7,535 bases of DNA from Acidobacteriota bacterium (GTDB lineage: Bacteria; Acidobacteriota; Vicinamibacteria; Vicinamibacterales; 2-12-FULL-66-21), in NCBI GenBank assembly GCA_013697225.1, contig JACCXG010000042.1, positions 1 to 7,535 on the forward strand, in the 5' to 3' direction. The position numbers were made by a program, and so were the translations under genes. Each line of letters begins with the position of its first letter. Within the stretch, counting starts at the first letter, position 1. Positions 1 to 6,623 of this stretch are shown here, one piece after another. The notes beneath the pieces were generated by a model, which saw only the letters and a list, made by a program, of their open reading frames with translations, ran no database searches and was not told the DNA's origin.

Positions 1-1170
1 ACCGAACCGGCCAGGCGGATTGACGCCGCCACTCTCCGCTCTGGCGGTCCTGAAGGCATTCAGACGGCCGCGTTTGGCGGGGGGGTTACGTTCAAGGAGT
101 TGCGCGCCGGAGGCCGTGGCGCCCCGCCGGCGGAGCGGACCGGGCGGTCACAAACGCTGGTAATCGAGACACAACCTGGGCTCGGCGACATCAAGCAGGC
201 GGATTTCCGCGGTAACGTGCAGATCCATGACGGCGGGACGTCAGCTGAGGGGAAACGGGCGATTTACCACGTGGCTGCCGATGCGTTCGATCTCATTCCC
301 TCCCCAGGGGATGCCGGCCCGCCCTCCTCGGTGAATGACGGCCGCGTGCTCGTCAACGCCCGCACCGTCAAGTTCACCGTCGGCACCCGCAAGCTCGAGG
401 CCGACACCGACGTCCGGAGCTCGCTGCAGCCGCAGGCTCGCGGGGAGGACAAGCGCCAGAGGGCCAAAAACAGCCCTCCGGCGGCGGGGAAAGACGGTGG
501 CCGGCTCCCGTCCATGCTGAAGGAGAACGAGCCGGTGAACGTAACGGCAAACCGCCTCGCGTACGACGGCGCGGCAGGGCTGGCGACGTACGAGGGAGAC
601 GCCAGGCTGTTCCAAGGGCAGACGCAGATCCAGGCCGACACCATCATCATCGACGATAGGACCGGGAACCTCACCGCGCGCGGGCGTGTACGGTCGATCA
701 TGTTCTTCGAGGAAACCGACGCGAAGACGACGGCCACGCGACTGGTCCCGACGAGGGCCACGAGCGAAACGCTCGTATATACGGAAGACAAACGAATCGC
801 CACCTACACGGCCGGTCCCTCCGGGAAGGCCAACGTGGTCGGGCCCCAGGGAGACGTGACGGCGGACCGGATCGAGTTGTTCTTGAAGGAAGGGAGCAAC
901 GAACTCGAACGCGCGGAAGCGCACGTCGGTGTCACGGCGCGGGAGGGCGCCCGCATCGCGACAGGAAACCACCTGATTTACACAACGGCGGACGAGACGT
1001 ACGTGATGAACGGCAGCCCGGTGGAGATCGAAGAGAAAACGCCGGGTGAGTGCCGGGTGACGGTGGCGACATCCGTAACGTTCCGGAAGTCGAACGTCGA
1101 CACGACCATCAAGAGCAATGGCATTTCTCCGGCCCGCAGCAGGCCGTGCGCGGCCCCAGCAGGGAACTGA
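1..1170 (+). CDS. LptA/LptC (OstA)-family LPS transport periplasmic protein, 5' partial
   Basis: The frame is open from the first base to a TGA at 1168-1170, giving 389 visible codons; the true start and any signal peptide lie upstream. A TTG at 100 is possible in frame, but the reading frame continues upstream of it, so I treat the gene as truncated by the window edge. Two beta-rich blocks are visible. The first covers visible residues about 10-140. After a charged, low-complexity linker (about 140-178) comes a clearer OstA/LptA-like block (about 179-370) with the typical pattern: VNVTANRLAYD, then ATYEGDARLFQG, then QADTIIIDD, and later TADRIELFL and YVMNGSPVEI. LptA-family proteins form the periplasmic bridge that carries LPS from the inner-membrane LptB2FG complex to LptD. 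The immediately downstream lptB supports that role. It may be an LptC-LptA type fusion or a long LptA; the missing N-terminus prevents a decision. Family call fairly sure, exact name not. Confidence 0.8.
   Translation, partial: TEPARRIDAATLRSGGPEGIQTAAFGGGVTFKELRAGGRGAPPAERTGRSQTLVIETQPGLGDIKQADFRGNVQIHDGGTSAEGKRAIYHVAADAFDLIPSPGDAGPPSSVNDGRVLVNARTVKFTVGTRKLEADTDVRSSLQPQARGEDKRQRAKNSPPAAGKDGGRLPSMLKENEPVNVTANRLAYDGAAGLATYEGDARLFQGQTQIQADTIIIDDRTGNLTARGRVRSIMFFEETDAKTTATRLVPTRATSETLVYTEDKRIATYTAGPSGKANVVGPQGDVTADRIELFLKEGSNELERAEAHVGVTAREGARIATGNHLIYTTADETYVMNGSPVEIEEKTPGECRVTVATSVTFRKSNVDTTIKSNGISPARSRPCAAPAGN
1161..1165 (+). promoter_or_regulatory. Shine-Dalgarno for lptB
   Basis: AGGGA lies four bases before the ATG at 1170, inside the last codons of the LptA-family gene. 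It supports the ATG at 1170 over an in-frame GTG at 1050, which would overlap the upstream gene by 121 bases and add residues unlike the LptB family. Confidence 0.6.
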
Positions 1171-1895
1171 TGGCTACCCTGCACGCGGAAGAGCTGACGA
1201 AGGCGTACGCCGGGCGCACCGTGGTGCGGGGTGTGAACCTCGAGATTGCCTCAGGGGAGGTGGTCGGCCTGCTGGGTCCGAACGGGGCGGGGAAGACGAC
1301 GACGTTCTCGATGGTGGTCGGCCTGGCGTCGCCCGACTCCGGACGGGTCCTGCTGGACGGCAGCGACGTCACTGACGACCCGATGTACGTGCGAGCCAGA
1401 CGGGGGATTGGCTATCTGCCGCAGGAACCATCGATCTTCCGTGGTCTGTCGGTCGAGCAGAATCTCATGGCCATCCTGGAGACGCTCGACATGGACAGCC
1501 GGGCGCGACATCGTCGGATGCGGGAGCTCCTCGGAGAACTCGGGCTGACCCCCCTGGCCAAGGCGGCAGCGTACACACTCTCTGGAGGTGAGCGGCGGCG
1601 GGTGGAAATCACTCGTGCGCTTGTGATGTCTCCGAGGTTCATGCTGCTCGACGAGCCCTTTGCGGGCATCGACCCCATAGCCGTTACGGACATCCAGAAG
1701 ATTATCGTCCACCTGAAATCCCGCGGAATCGGAGTGCTGATTACCGACCACAACGTGAGGGAAACCCTGCGAATCACCGACCGCGCGTATATCGTGCACG
1801 ATGGGATCATCTTCAAGAACGGCACACCCGCTAGCCTGGCCGCCGACGAGGACGTGAAACGGATTTACCTCGGCGCCGACTTCCGATTGGACTAA
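1170..1895 (+). CDS. lptB: LPS export ABC transporter ATP-binding protein LptB
   Basis: This encodes the cytoplasmic ATPase that, as a dimer with LptF and LptG, powers extraction of LPS from the inner membrane. At 241 residues it has the same length as E. coli LptB. All ABC ATPase motifs are visible: Walker A GPNGAGKT at 36-43, Q-loop Q85 in GYLPQEPSIFRGLS, signature LSGGE at 137-141, Walker B with catalytic glutamate (LLDEP, E162), and switch histidine H194 in TDHNVRET. F90 and R91 follow the Q-loop, matching residues that contact the LptF/G coupling helices in E. coli. The PQEPSIFRGLSVEQN stretch is characteristic of LptB rather than of amino-acid transporter ATPases. The ATG shares one base with the stop of the preceding gene (TGATG), so the two are probably translationally coupled. 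lptF and lptG are not in the window. Confidence 0.96.
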   Translation: MATLHAEELTKAYAGRTVVRGVNLEIASGEVVGLLGPNGAGKTTTFSMVVGLASPDSGRVLLDGSDVTDDPMYVRARRGIGYLPQEPSIFRGLSVEQNLMAILETLDMDSRARHRRMRELLGELGLTPLAKAAAYTLSGGERRRVEITRALVMSPRFMLLDEPFAGIDPIAVTDIQKIIVHLKSRGIGVLITDHNVRETLRITDRAYIVHDGIIFKNGTPASLAADEDVKRIYLGADFRLD

Positions 1896-1925
1896 AATCA
1901 GGGTGGCGGGACCCACGAACCGACC

Positions 1926-3362
1926 ATGGCAATCCAGCAGAAACTACATACAAAGCTCGTTCAGAAGCTCATTCTGACGCCCTCGTTGCAGCAGGCGATC
2001 AAGCTGCTGCCGATGTCGACGCTCGAGCTGGCAGATCTTCTGAACCAGGAGATGGTGGAGAACCCGCTGCTGGAGGAGGTCCCGACCGAGGAGTTGCAGC
2101 CGGCGGAGCAGCAACAACCTGAAAAGCAGGAGGCCCAGCCCGCCACCGAGAAGCCCGACACCTGGGACGACGCCGATTACGACTACTTCTTCGGCGACTA
2201 CCTGGACGATGGCTACCGCTCGCGCACCCCTTCTGAAGTGAAGGAACTGCCGCCAATCGAGAACACGCTCTCCACGGCGGCCTCGCTCGCCGACCACCTG
2301 CTCTGGCAGCTCTCGCTGCAGACCAACGACGACGGCGTGAGGGAGATCGGGGGGGCGATCATCGGCAACCTGGATGACGATGGCTACCTGGTCGCCTCGG
2401 TTGAGGAGATCGCGGCCATGGGGGAGTGGCCCGTCGGGGACGTGGAGCAGGCGCTGCAGCACGTGCAGACGTTCGACCCTATCGGCGTCGCCGCGCGGGA
2501 CCTCCAGGAATGTCTCTGGCTGCAGATCCGCCACCTCGGGCTGGAGGGCACCCCCTCGGAAAAGATCGTCACCGAACACCTGCGGCTCCTGCAGAACCAC
2601 CAGGTCCCCGAGATTTCCCGGAAGCTCGGGATGCCCATCGAGGAACTGAAGCAGCACGTCGAGATCATCAGGAACCTCGATCCCAAGCCTGGCAGCCGGT
2701 ACAACCCCTCGCAGTCGCAGTACGTCATCCCGGACGTCTACGTCGTCAAGATCGAGGATCAGTACGTCGCCATGCTGAACGAAGAAGGGCTGCCGCAGCT
2801 GCGGATCAGTCCGGTCTACCGGCGGCTGCTCGACAAGAGTGCACAGGCTGGTGCGGAGTCCGGCGACGAAACGCGTGCGTACGTCAAGGACAAGTTCCGC
2901 TCGGCGTTGTGGCTGATCAAGTCGGTGGATCAGCGGCAGAAGACGATTCACAAGGTCGCCACGAGCATCATCAACTTCCAGCGGGAGTTCCTCGATCAGG
3001 GCATCGAGTACCTGCGTCCGCTGGTGCTTCGCGATGTCGCCAACGATATCGGGATGCACGAGTCGACCGTCAGCCGTGTGGTGAACAACAAGTACATGCA
3101 CACGCCGCAGGGCGTGTTCGAACTGAAGTACTTCTTTCATAGCGGCATCAGCAGCTCGTACGGCGAGAGCGTCTCGTCGGTCACCATCAAACAGCGCATC
3201 CGGAAAATCATCGAAAACGAGGATCCACGGAAGCCGCTCAGCGACTCGAAGATCGTCAGCATCCTTCAGAAGGAAGGGCTGATGCTTGCCCGGCGCACGA
3301 TCGCGAAGTACCGCGAAGAACTGAAGATCCCGACCTCCAACCAGCGGAAGGTGCTCTTCTGA
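1926..3362 (+). CDS. rpoN: RNA polymerase sigma-54 factor RpoN
   Basis: This is sigma-54, which directs RNA polymerase to -24/-12 promoters and needs AAA+ enhancer-binding activators to open them. At 478 residues it is of normal length. Region I is the Gln/Leu-rich N-terminus (about 4-50: QKLILTPSLQQAIKLLPMS, then NPLLEE), which holds the polymerase in check. An acidic region II follows (about 52-100, with WDDADYDYFFGDYLDD at about 80-95). The core-binding region contains the conserved LDPKPGSRY at 251-259 and YVIPDV. A helix-turn-helix lies near 368-388 (LRDVANDIGMHESTVSRVV). The RpoN box ARRTIAKYRE, which reads the -24 element, is intact at 455-464, near the C-terminus. The gene starts 30 bases after lptB and has no convincing ribosome binding site at normal spacing; the nearest purine run is about 14 bases away. 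The lptB-rpoN-hpf order is widely conserved in diderm bacteria. Confidence 0.97.
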   Translation: MAIQQKLHTKLVQKLILTPSLQQAIKLLPMSTLELADLLNQEMVENPLLEEVPTEELQPAEQQQPEKQEAQPATEKPDTWDDADYDYFFGDYLDDGYRSRTPSEVKELPPIENTLSTAASLADHLLWQLSLQTNDDGVREIGGAIIGNLDDDGYLVASVEEIAAMGEWPVGDVEQALQHVQTFDPIGVAARDLQECLWLQIRHLGLEGTPSEKIVTEHLRLLQNHQVPEISRKLGMPIEELKQHVEIIRNLDPKPGSRYNPSQSQYVIPDVYVVKIEDQYVAMLNEEGLPQLRISPVYRRLLDKSAQAGAESGDETRAYVKDKFRSALWLIKSVDQRQKTIHKVATSIINFQREFLDQGIEYLRPLVLRDVANDIGMHESTVSRVVNNKYMHTPQGVFELKYFFHSGISSSYGESVSSVTIKQRIRKIIENEDPRKPLSDSKIVSILQKEGLMLARRTIAKYREELKIPTSNQRKVLF

Positions 3363-3387
3363 GTTGACCGGCATCCCAACACTGACT

Positions 3388-3954
3388 ATGCAACTCGACA
3401 TCACAGGCCGGCACCTCGAAATCACCCCGGCGCTCCGACAGCTCATCGAGCGCCGCGTCGCACGTATCGAACGGCTGCTCAACGACAGCGCCGTCTCGGC
3501 CAACGTCGTGCTGACCCTGGAAAAATACCGCCACCGCGTGGAAATCGTCGTCCGCGCGCGCGGAGACCACGCCCTCAGCGGCATGGGGGAGGGCAACGGC
3601 TGGACCCTCGCCATCCGGCAGGCAACCGAGAAGGTGGAGGCGCAGGCCAAGCGGCTGAAGAGCAAGTGGGCTGAACGGAAGCGTTCCGCACCCCGCCGAC
3701 GGGTACCCACAGCCGCCGCAGGCACGAGCACGCGCAGGACCACCGCGGCCCCCACCGAGGTCACAGAACCCGCGGCACCGCGCGTGATTCGCCGCAGCCG
3801 CTATCCGGTGAAAGCGATGACCCTCGACGACGCGGCGGGTCAGGTCGAGGGAACCACCGAAGCTTTTGTCGTGTTCCGCAATGCGGACTCCGATGCCATC
3901 AGCATCATCTACCGGCGCCGGGACGGGAACCTCGGCCTGATCGAACCTGACTGA
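3388..3954 (+). CDS. hpf: Long-form ribosome hibernation promoting factor (HPF/RaiA)
   Basis: This 188-residue protein binds the 30S decoding region to inactivate ribosomes in stationary phase or starvation. The N-terminal domain (1 to about 97) starts MQLDITGRHLEIT, as in E. coli HPF. A flexible Arg/Thr/Ala/Pro-rich linker spans about 100-131. The C-terminal domain (about 132-188) carries the long-HPF signature: RVIRRSRYPVK, then FVVFRNADSDAISIIYRRRDGNLGLIEP. In long HPFs this domain dimerises and joins two 70S ribosomes into 100S particles. I chose the ATG at 3388 because family similarity begins exactly there; a TTG at 3364 in the same frame would add eight residues without family resemblance. 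Neither start has a good ribosome binding site. It lies 25 bases after rpoN, and hpf next to rpoN is a long-known association. Confidence 0.94.
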   Translation: MQLDITGRHLEITPALRQLIERRVARIERLLNDSAVSANVVLTLEKYRHRVEIVVRARGDHALSGMGEGNGWTLAIRQATEKVEAQAKRLKSKWAERKRSAPRRRVPTAAAGTSTRRTTAAPTEVTEPAAPRVIRRSRYPVKAMTLDDAAGQVEGTTEAFVVFRNADSDAISIIYRRRDGNLGLIEPD

Positions 3955-3972
3955 TCGCTGGCGCGAGCCGTC

Positions 3973-4971
3973 ATGAGCGCCCTTTCACGACCCACCGGCG
4001 TCACGATTGCGGTGTTGATGGAGGAGCTGAATGCCTCGCCGCAGTCGGGTCTCCTCGTGGACCTGCTGGCGGGCGGTTCGGGCCTCCAGCGGCAGGTCAC
4101 CAGCGCTCACCCGCAGAAAACCGGGCTCGCACTCTCGGGGTTCGATGCCGCGGTGCGCGGCGGCCGGGTCCTCCTCTTCGGCGACAGCGAGATCCGCTAC
4201 CTCGAGTCGCTCTCGAAAGATCTGCGAGATGCGGCGCTCCGCCGGCTGTACGGCCATGATCTGCCAGCGGTTCTCATCACTCAGGGATTCGATCCTCCGC
4301 GTGAGCTCAGGGAAACCGCCGACCGCACCGCCGTCCCGCTCCTCAGGACATCTGCTGCCACCCCGGACGCCATGTCCCGCCTCGGGGCGGTCCTCGACAA
4401 TTTCCTTGCGCCCAGAACAACCGTGCACGGCGTGCTGATGGACGTTCTCGGCCTTGGCGTGCTGGTTGTCGGGGAGAGCGGCATCGGCAAGAGCGAGTGC
4501 GCGCTGGACCTTGTGGTGCGCGGGCATCGGCTGGTCGCCGACGATGCCGTCGAGCTCAAGTGCCGCGCGGAGTCGTTCGTGCTCGGGAGCTGCCCGGAGC
4601 TGACCCGGCACCACATGGAGATCCGGGGCCTCGGGCTGATTAACGTGCAGGACCTTTTCGGCGTCGCCTCCACCCGCACGTCCAAGCGCGTGGAGCTCGT
4701 CGTCCAGCTCGAACGCTGGGAGCCTGGCCGCGAGTACGATCGGCTCGGAATCGACGATGCAAGGTACGAGGTGCTGGGGGTGCGAATCCCCATGATCAGG
4801 ATGCCTGTAGCTCCGGGGCGGAACGTGTCCATTCTTGTCGAGGTCGCCGCTCGCAACCAGCTCCTGAGGGCGCGCGGCAATGACGCCGCGCGGCGGTTGC
4901 TGGATCGGCTGAACCGCAGCCTGGAGTCCGGAGCCGTAGCCGGGGCGCTCGAGCACGGAGAGGATCTGTGA
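3973..4971 (+). CDS. hprK: HPr kinase/phosphorylase HprK
   Basis: HprK phosphorylates and dephosphorylates Ser46 of HPr, tying phosphotransferase status to energy and metabolite levels. At 332 residues it is close to the family norm (about 310-330). The N-terminal domain (about 10-140) contains the family-like stretch HPQKTGLALSGFD. The catalytic domain holds VHGV with His152, Walker A GESGIGKS at 167-174, the acidic pair Asp190-Asp191 in RLVADDAVEL, the HprK signature EIRGLGLINV (E216 to V225) and the C-terminal loop MPVAPGRNVSILVEVAARN. His152 and the Asp pair match catalytic residues known from Lactobacillus casei HprK (His140, Asp178, Asp179). All key residues are present, so it should be active. 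Its likely substrate, an HPr with Ser46, is encoded 1.4 kb downstream. It starts 18 bases after hpf without a clear ribosome binding site; an in-frame ATG at 4018 is a poorer choice because it would cut the first strand. Confidence 0.96.
   Translation: MSALSRPTGVTIAVLMEELNASPQSGLLVDLLAGGSGLQRQVTSAHPQKTGLALSGFDAAVRGGRVLLFGDSEIRYLESLSKDLRDAALRRLYGHDLPAVLITQGFDPPRELRETADRTAVPLLRTSAATPDAMSRLGAVLDNFLAPRTTVHGVLMDVLGLGVLVVGESGIGKSECALDLVVRGHRLVADDAVELKCRAESFVLGSCPELTRHHMEIRGLGLINVQDLFGVASTRTSKRVELVVQLERWEPGREYDRLGIDDARYEVLGVRIPMIRMPVAPGRNVSILVEVAARNQLLRARGNDAARRLLDRLNRSLESGAVAGALEHGEDL
4957..4964 (+). promoter_or_regulatory. Shine-Dalgarno for rapZ
   Basis: The purine run GGAGAGGA lies three bases before the GTG at 4968, within the last codons of hprK. 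It is the strongest ribosome binding site in the window and favours this GTG over the in-frame GTG at 5016. Confidence 0.6.
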
Positions 4972-5888
4972 CACGGGAGAAACGTCACGCCGCCCGGCGG
5001 GCCGCCCGGACCGCTGTGGCCTCGCGGTTTGTCGTCCTCACAGGCGCCTCAGGCTCGGGGAAGTCGCAGGCCATGCGGGCCCTGGAGGACCTCGGCTATT
5101 TCTGTGTCGACAACCTGCCCGTCATGCTGCTGCCGACGCTGGCCGAACTGACGCTTCGCGCCGGGAGCGAGATCGCCCGGGCCGCCGTGATGGTCGACGT
5201 GCGCGAAGGGCGCATGCTGGAGGAGTTTCCCGGCATCTTCGAGAAGCTGAAAGCCACCCGCGGCCTGGAGCCCGTTCTGATCTTCCTGGACGCGGCCGAG
5301 GAAACCCTGGTGCGCCGCTTCAGCGAGACGCGCCGGCCGCACCCGCTGGCCCCCGACCGGTCCGCCCTGGAAGGCATCCGCGAGGAACGGCGCGCCATCG
5401 CGCGGATCAAGCGGATGGCCGACCACATCATCGATACGTCGGAGATGACCGTCCACGAGCTCCGCCAGGTCTTCACGGGGGTGGCAAGCGGGCGGGCTCC
5501 CGGGGCACAGCTCGTCGTCACGATTCTGAGCTTCGGGTTCAAGCACGGGATTCCGGTGGATTCCGACCTGCTGTTCGATGTGCGCTTCCTGCCCAACCCG
5601 CACTTCGTCCCCGAGCTGCGGCCGCATACCGGTCGCGACCCGGACGTGGTGGAATACATCGACCGCGCCGACGCCACCCACGAGTTCCTGGAGCACACGC
5701 TGAATCTGCTCCGATTCCTCGTTCCGCAATACGTCCACGAAGGCAAGTCGTACCTGACGGTCGGCATCGGCTGCACCGGCGGGCGGCACCGATCGGTGGC
5801 CATCGCTGAATCGCTGAAGAAGGGGCTGGGCGGCATTCAGGGCGTCCGCGTGCGCGTGCGGCACAGGGACATTGCGAATGAACAGTAA
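4968..5888 (+). CDS. rapZ: RNase adapter/nucleotide-binding protein RapZ (YvcJ/YhbJ family)
   Basis: The 306-residue P-loop protein has Walker A GASGSGKS at 26-33, CVDNLP at 46-51, the VDVR strand at 76-79, the RRFSETRRPHPL stretch, DTSEM, then the conserved C-terminal domain with SFGFKHGIP, FDVRFLPNPHF and GIGCTGGRHRSV (Cys269 to Val277). In E. coli RapZ brings the small RNA GlmZ to RNase E to control glucosamine-6-phosphate synthesis. In Firmicutes the relative YvcJ is an NTPase/GTPase. The N-terminus carries about 18 extra basic residues before the first strand compared with E. coli. The C-terminus ends shortly after VRHRD and lacks the Lys-Arg-Lys tail of the E. coli protein. The GTG start overlaps the hprK stop by four bases (GTGA). 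Family identity is firm; the molecular function here is not known from sequence. Confidence 0.95.
   Translation: MTREKRHAARRAARTAVASRFVVLTGASGSGKSQAMRALEDLGYFCVDNLPVMLLPTLAELTLRAGSEIARAAVMVDVREGRMLEEFPGIFEKLKATRGLEPVLIFLDAAEETLVRRFSETRRPHPLAPDRSALEGIREERRAIARIKRMADHIIDTSEMTVHELRQVFTGVASGRAPGAQLVVTILSFGFKHGIPVDSDLLFDVRFLPNPHFVPELRPHTGRDPDVVEYIDRADATHEFLEHTLNLLRFLVPQYVHEGKSYLTVGIGCTGGRHRSVAIAESLKKGLGGIQGVRVRVRHRDIANEQ
5865..5869 (+). promoter_or_regulatory. Shine-Dalgarno for the EIIA gene
   Basis: AGGGA lies eight bases before the ATG at 5878 and only two bases before an in-frame TTG at 5872. The spacing decides for the ATG. Confidence 0.55.
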
Positions 5889-6351
5889 CGACACACAACC
5901 GACGCTTGGCGTCGTCGTCGTCACCCACGGCCAGCTGGCCGCGGAGCTGGTCAACTCCGCGGAGATGATTGTCGGGGACCTCCCGCACTTCACGGCGGTG
6001 TCGATCGGCTGGCATGACGACGTGGATCAGGCACGGGAGGAGATCGGCCGGGCGATTGCGCGCGTGCAGGCGTCCCTGTCGGCTCGAGCTTCCGGAGCCG
6101 AACTGCGGGAGCCGGCGGACGTGGACGTCCTCGTCCTCTCGGACATGTTTGGCGGGACGCCAGCCAACCTGGCGGTGACGTTCGTCTCGCCGCACGTCGA
6201 GGTGATGACGGGCGTCAACCTGCCGATGCTCATCAAGCTCGCGCGTCCGCAGCCGGGCAAGGATCTGCAGACGCTTGCAGCGGAGATGCGTGAGCACGGC
6301 CGGAATGCGATCTGGGTGGCCTCCGAGCTGCTGAAAGGGCAGAAGACATGA
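5878..6351 (+). CDS. PTS mannose-family EIIA domain protein
   Basis: This 157-residue protein is a stand-alone EIIA of the mannose/fructose/sorbose family, which takes phosphate from HPr. The N-terminal strand and active site read LGVVVVTHGQLA with phospho-acceptor His17 (His10 in E. coli ManX). DMFGGTPAN at 89-97 supplies the conserved Asp89 that contacts that histidine, and VMTGVNLPML is also typical. Between the helix ending near residue 65 and the DVLVLSD strand it has a somewhat longer Ala/Ser/Glu-rich loop than short family members. No EIIB domain is fused and no EIIB, EIIC or EIID gene is in the window, so the partner receiving phosphate is unknown and a regulatory output is likely. 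It overlaps the 3' end of rapZ by 11 bases and the ptsH start by four. It could be named manX-like or ptsA; I assign no symbol. Confidence 0.92.
   Translation: MNSNDTQPTLGVVVVTHGQLAAELVNSAEMIVGDLPHFTAVSIGWHDDVDQAREEIGRAIARVQASLSARASGAELREPADVDVLVLSDMFGGTPANLAVTFVSPHVEVMTGVNLPMLIKLARPQPGKDLQTLAAEMREHGRNAIWVASELLKGQKT
6335..6339 (+). promoter_or_regulatory. Shine-Dalgarno for ptsH
   Basis: AAGGG lies eight bases before the ATG at 6348, inside the end of the EIIA gene. It is a moderate match only. Confidence 0.4.
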
Positions 6352-6623
6352 CGGCGTGCACCGTCACGATTACGAATCCCCTCGGGCTGCACGCGCGCGC
6401 GGCCGCACGCTTCGTCCATGCGGCGAGTGCCTTCGAGTCGCGCGTGCGGGTCGCGAAGGGTGATCGCGAGATCGACGGCAAGAGCATCATGGGACTTCTG
6501 CTGCTCACGGCGGCCCAGGGTACCGCCGTGACCATCACCACCGACGGCGTTGACGAAGCCGATGCCGTCGAAACTCTCCGCGCCCTCATCGAGCGGGGCT
6601 TCGACGAGGCGCCGTGCAACTGA
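6348..6623 (+). CDS. ptsH: Phosphocarrier protein HPr
   Basis: HPr carries phosphate from enzyme I to EIIA proteins. At 91 residues it is of normal size. The active site NPLGLHARAA places the phospho-histidine at exactly position 15. The regulatory site KSIMGLL places Ser46 in the context recognised by HprK (as in KSIMG of Firmicutes HPr). Having both residues, together with hprK upstream, predicts dual control: phospho-transfer through His15 and inhibition or signalling through Ser46. In E. coli NPr the equivalent chain lacks an HprK partner, so this is a different arrangement. The ATG overlaps the EIIA stop by four bases (ATGA), and the gene's end overlaps the ptsI start by ten bases. Confidence 0.96.
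   Translation: MTACTVTITNPLGLHARAAARFVHAASAFESRVRVAKGDREIDGKSIMGLLLLTAAQGTAVTITTDGVDEADAVETLRALIERGFDEAPCN
6606..6609 (+). promoter_or_regulatory. Shine-Dalgarno for ptsI
   Basis: GAGG lies four bases before the GTG at 6614, within the last codons of ptsH. It supports this GTG, the first codon from which enzyme I similarity is seen. Confidence 0.45.

Noticed and set aside
1050..1169. Longer lptB starting at the GTG at 1050
   Set aside because: The added 40 residues overlap the LptA-family gene, do not resemble LptB, and the ATG at 1170 has a good ribosome binding site and gives the usual 241-residue length.
1893..1898. TAAAAT, a -10-like hexamer at the lptB stop, possible promoter for rpoN
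   Set aside because: No -35-like element is found at suitable spacing, and the hexamer includes the lptB stop codon; too weak to call.
1901..1914. Short GGGT/ACCC inverted repeat between lptB and rpoN
   Set aside because: A 4-base stem with no T-run is too weak to be a terminator.
1944..3764. A 606-codon open frame on the - strand across rpoN and hpf
   Set aside because: It lies wholly opposite two genes with strong family motifs, has low-complexity Arg/Leu/Val-rich content and crosses the rpoN-hpf junction. It is a shadow of high-GC codon use.
4455..4470. Sigma-54-like promoter half-match (TGGC then TTG at the right spacing)
   Set aside because: It is inside the hprK catalytic-domain coding region and lacks the invariant GC of the -12 element.
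4776..4791. tRNA T-arm-like hairpin (GGGG, TGCGAAT, CCCC)
   Set aside because: It encodes a conserved part of HprK and no acceptor, D or anticodon arm surrounds it, so it is neither a tRNA nor a supported attachment site.
3985..4974. A 329-codon open frame on the - strand opposite hprK
   Set aside because: It mirrors hprK almost exactly, shows no recognisable domain and is explained by GC-rich third positions.
5049..5993. A 314-codon open frame on the - strand opposite rapZ and the EIIA start
   Set aside because: It is antisense to strongly conserved coding sequence and has no family features of its own.
6079..6101. Perfect 7-base inverted repeat (TCGGCTC / GAGCCGA) with a 9-base loop
   Set aside because: It sits inside the EIIA gene in its variable loop and has no T-tract, so it is not a terminator; chance is likely in GC-rich sequence.
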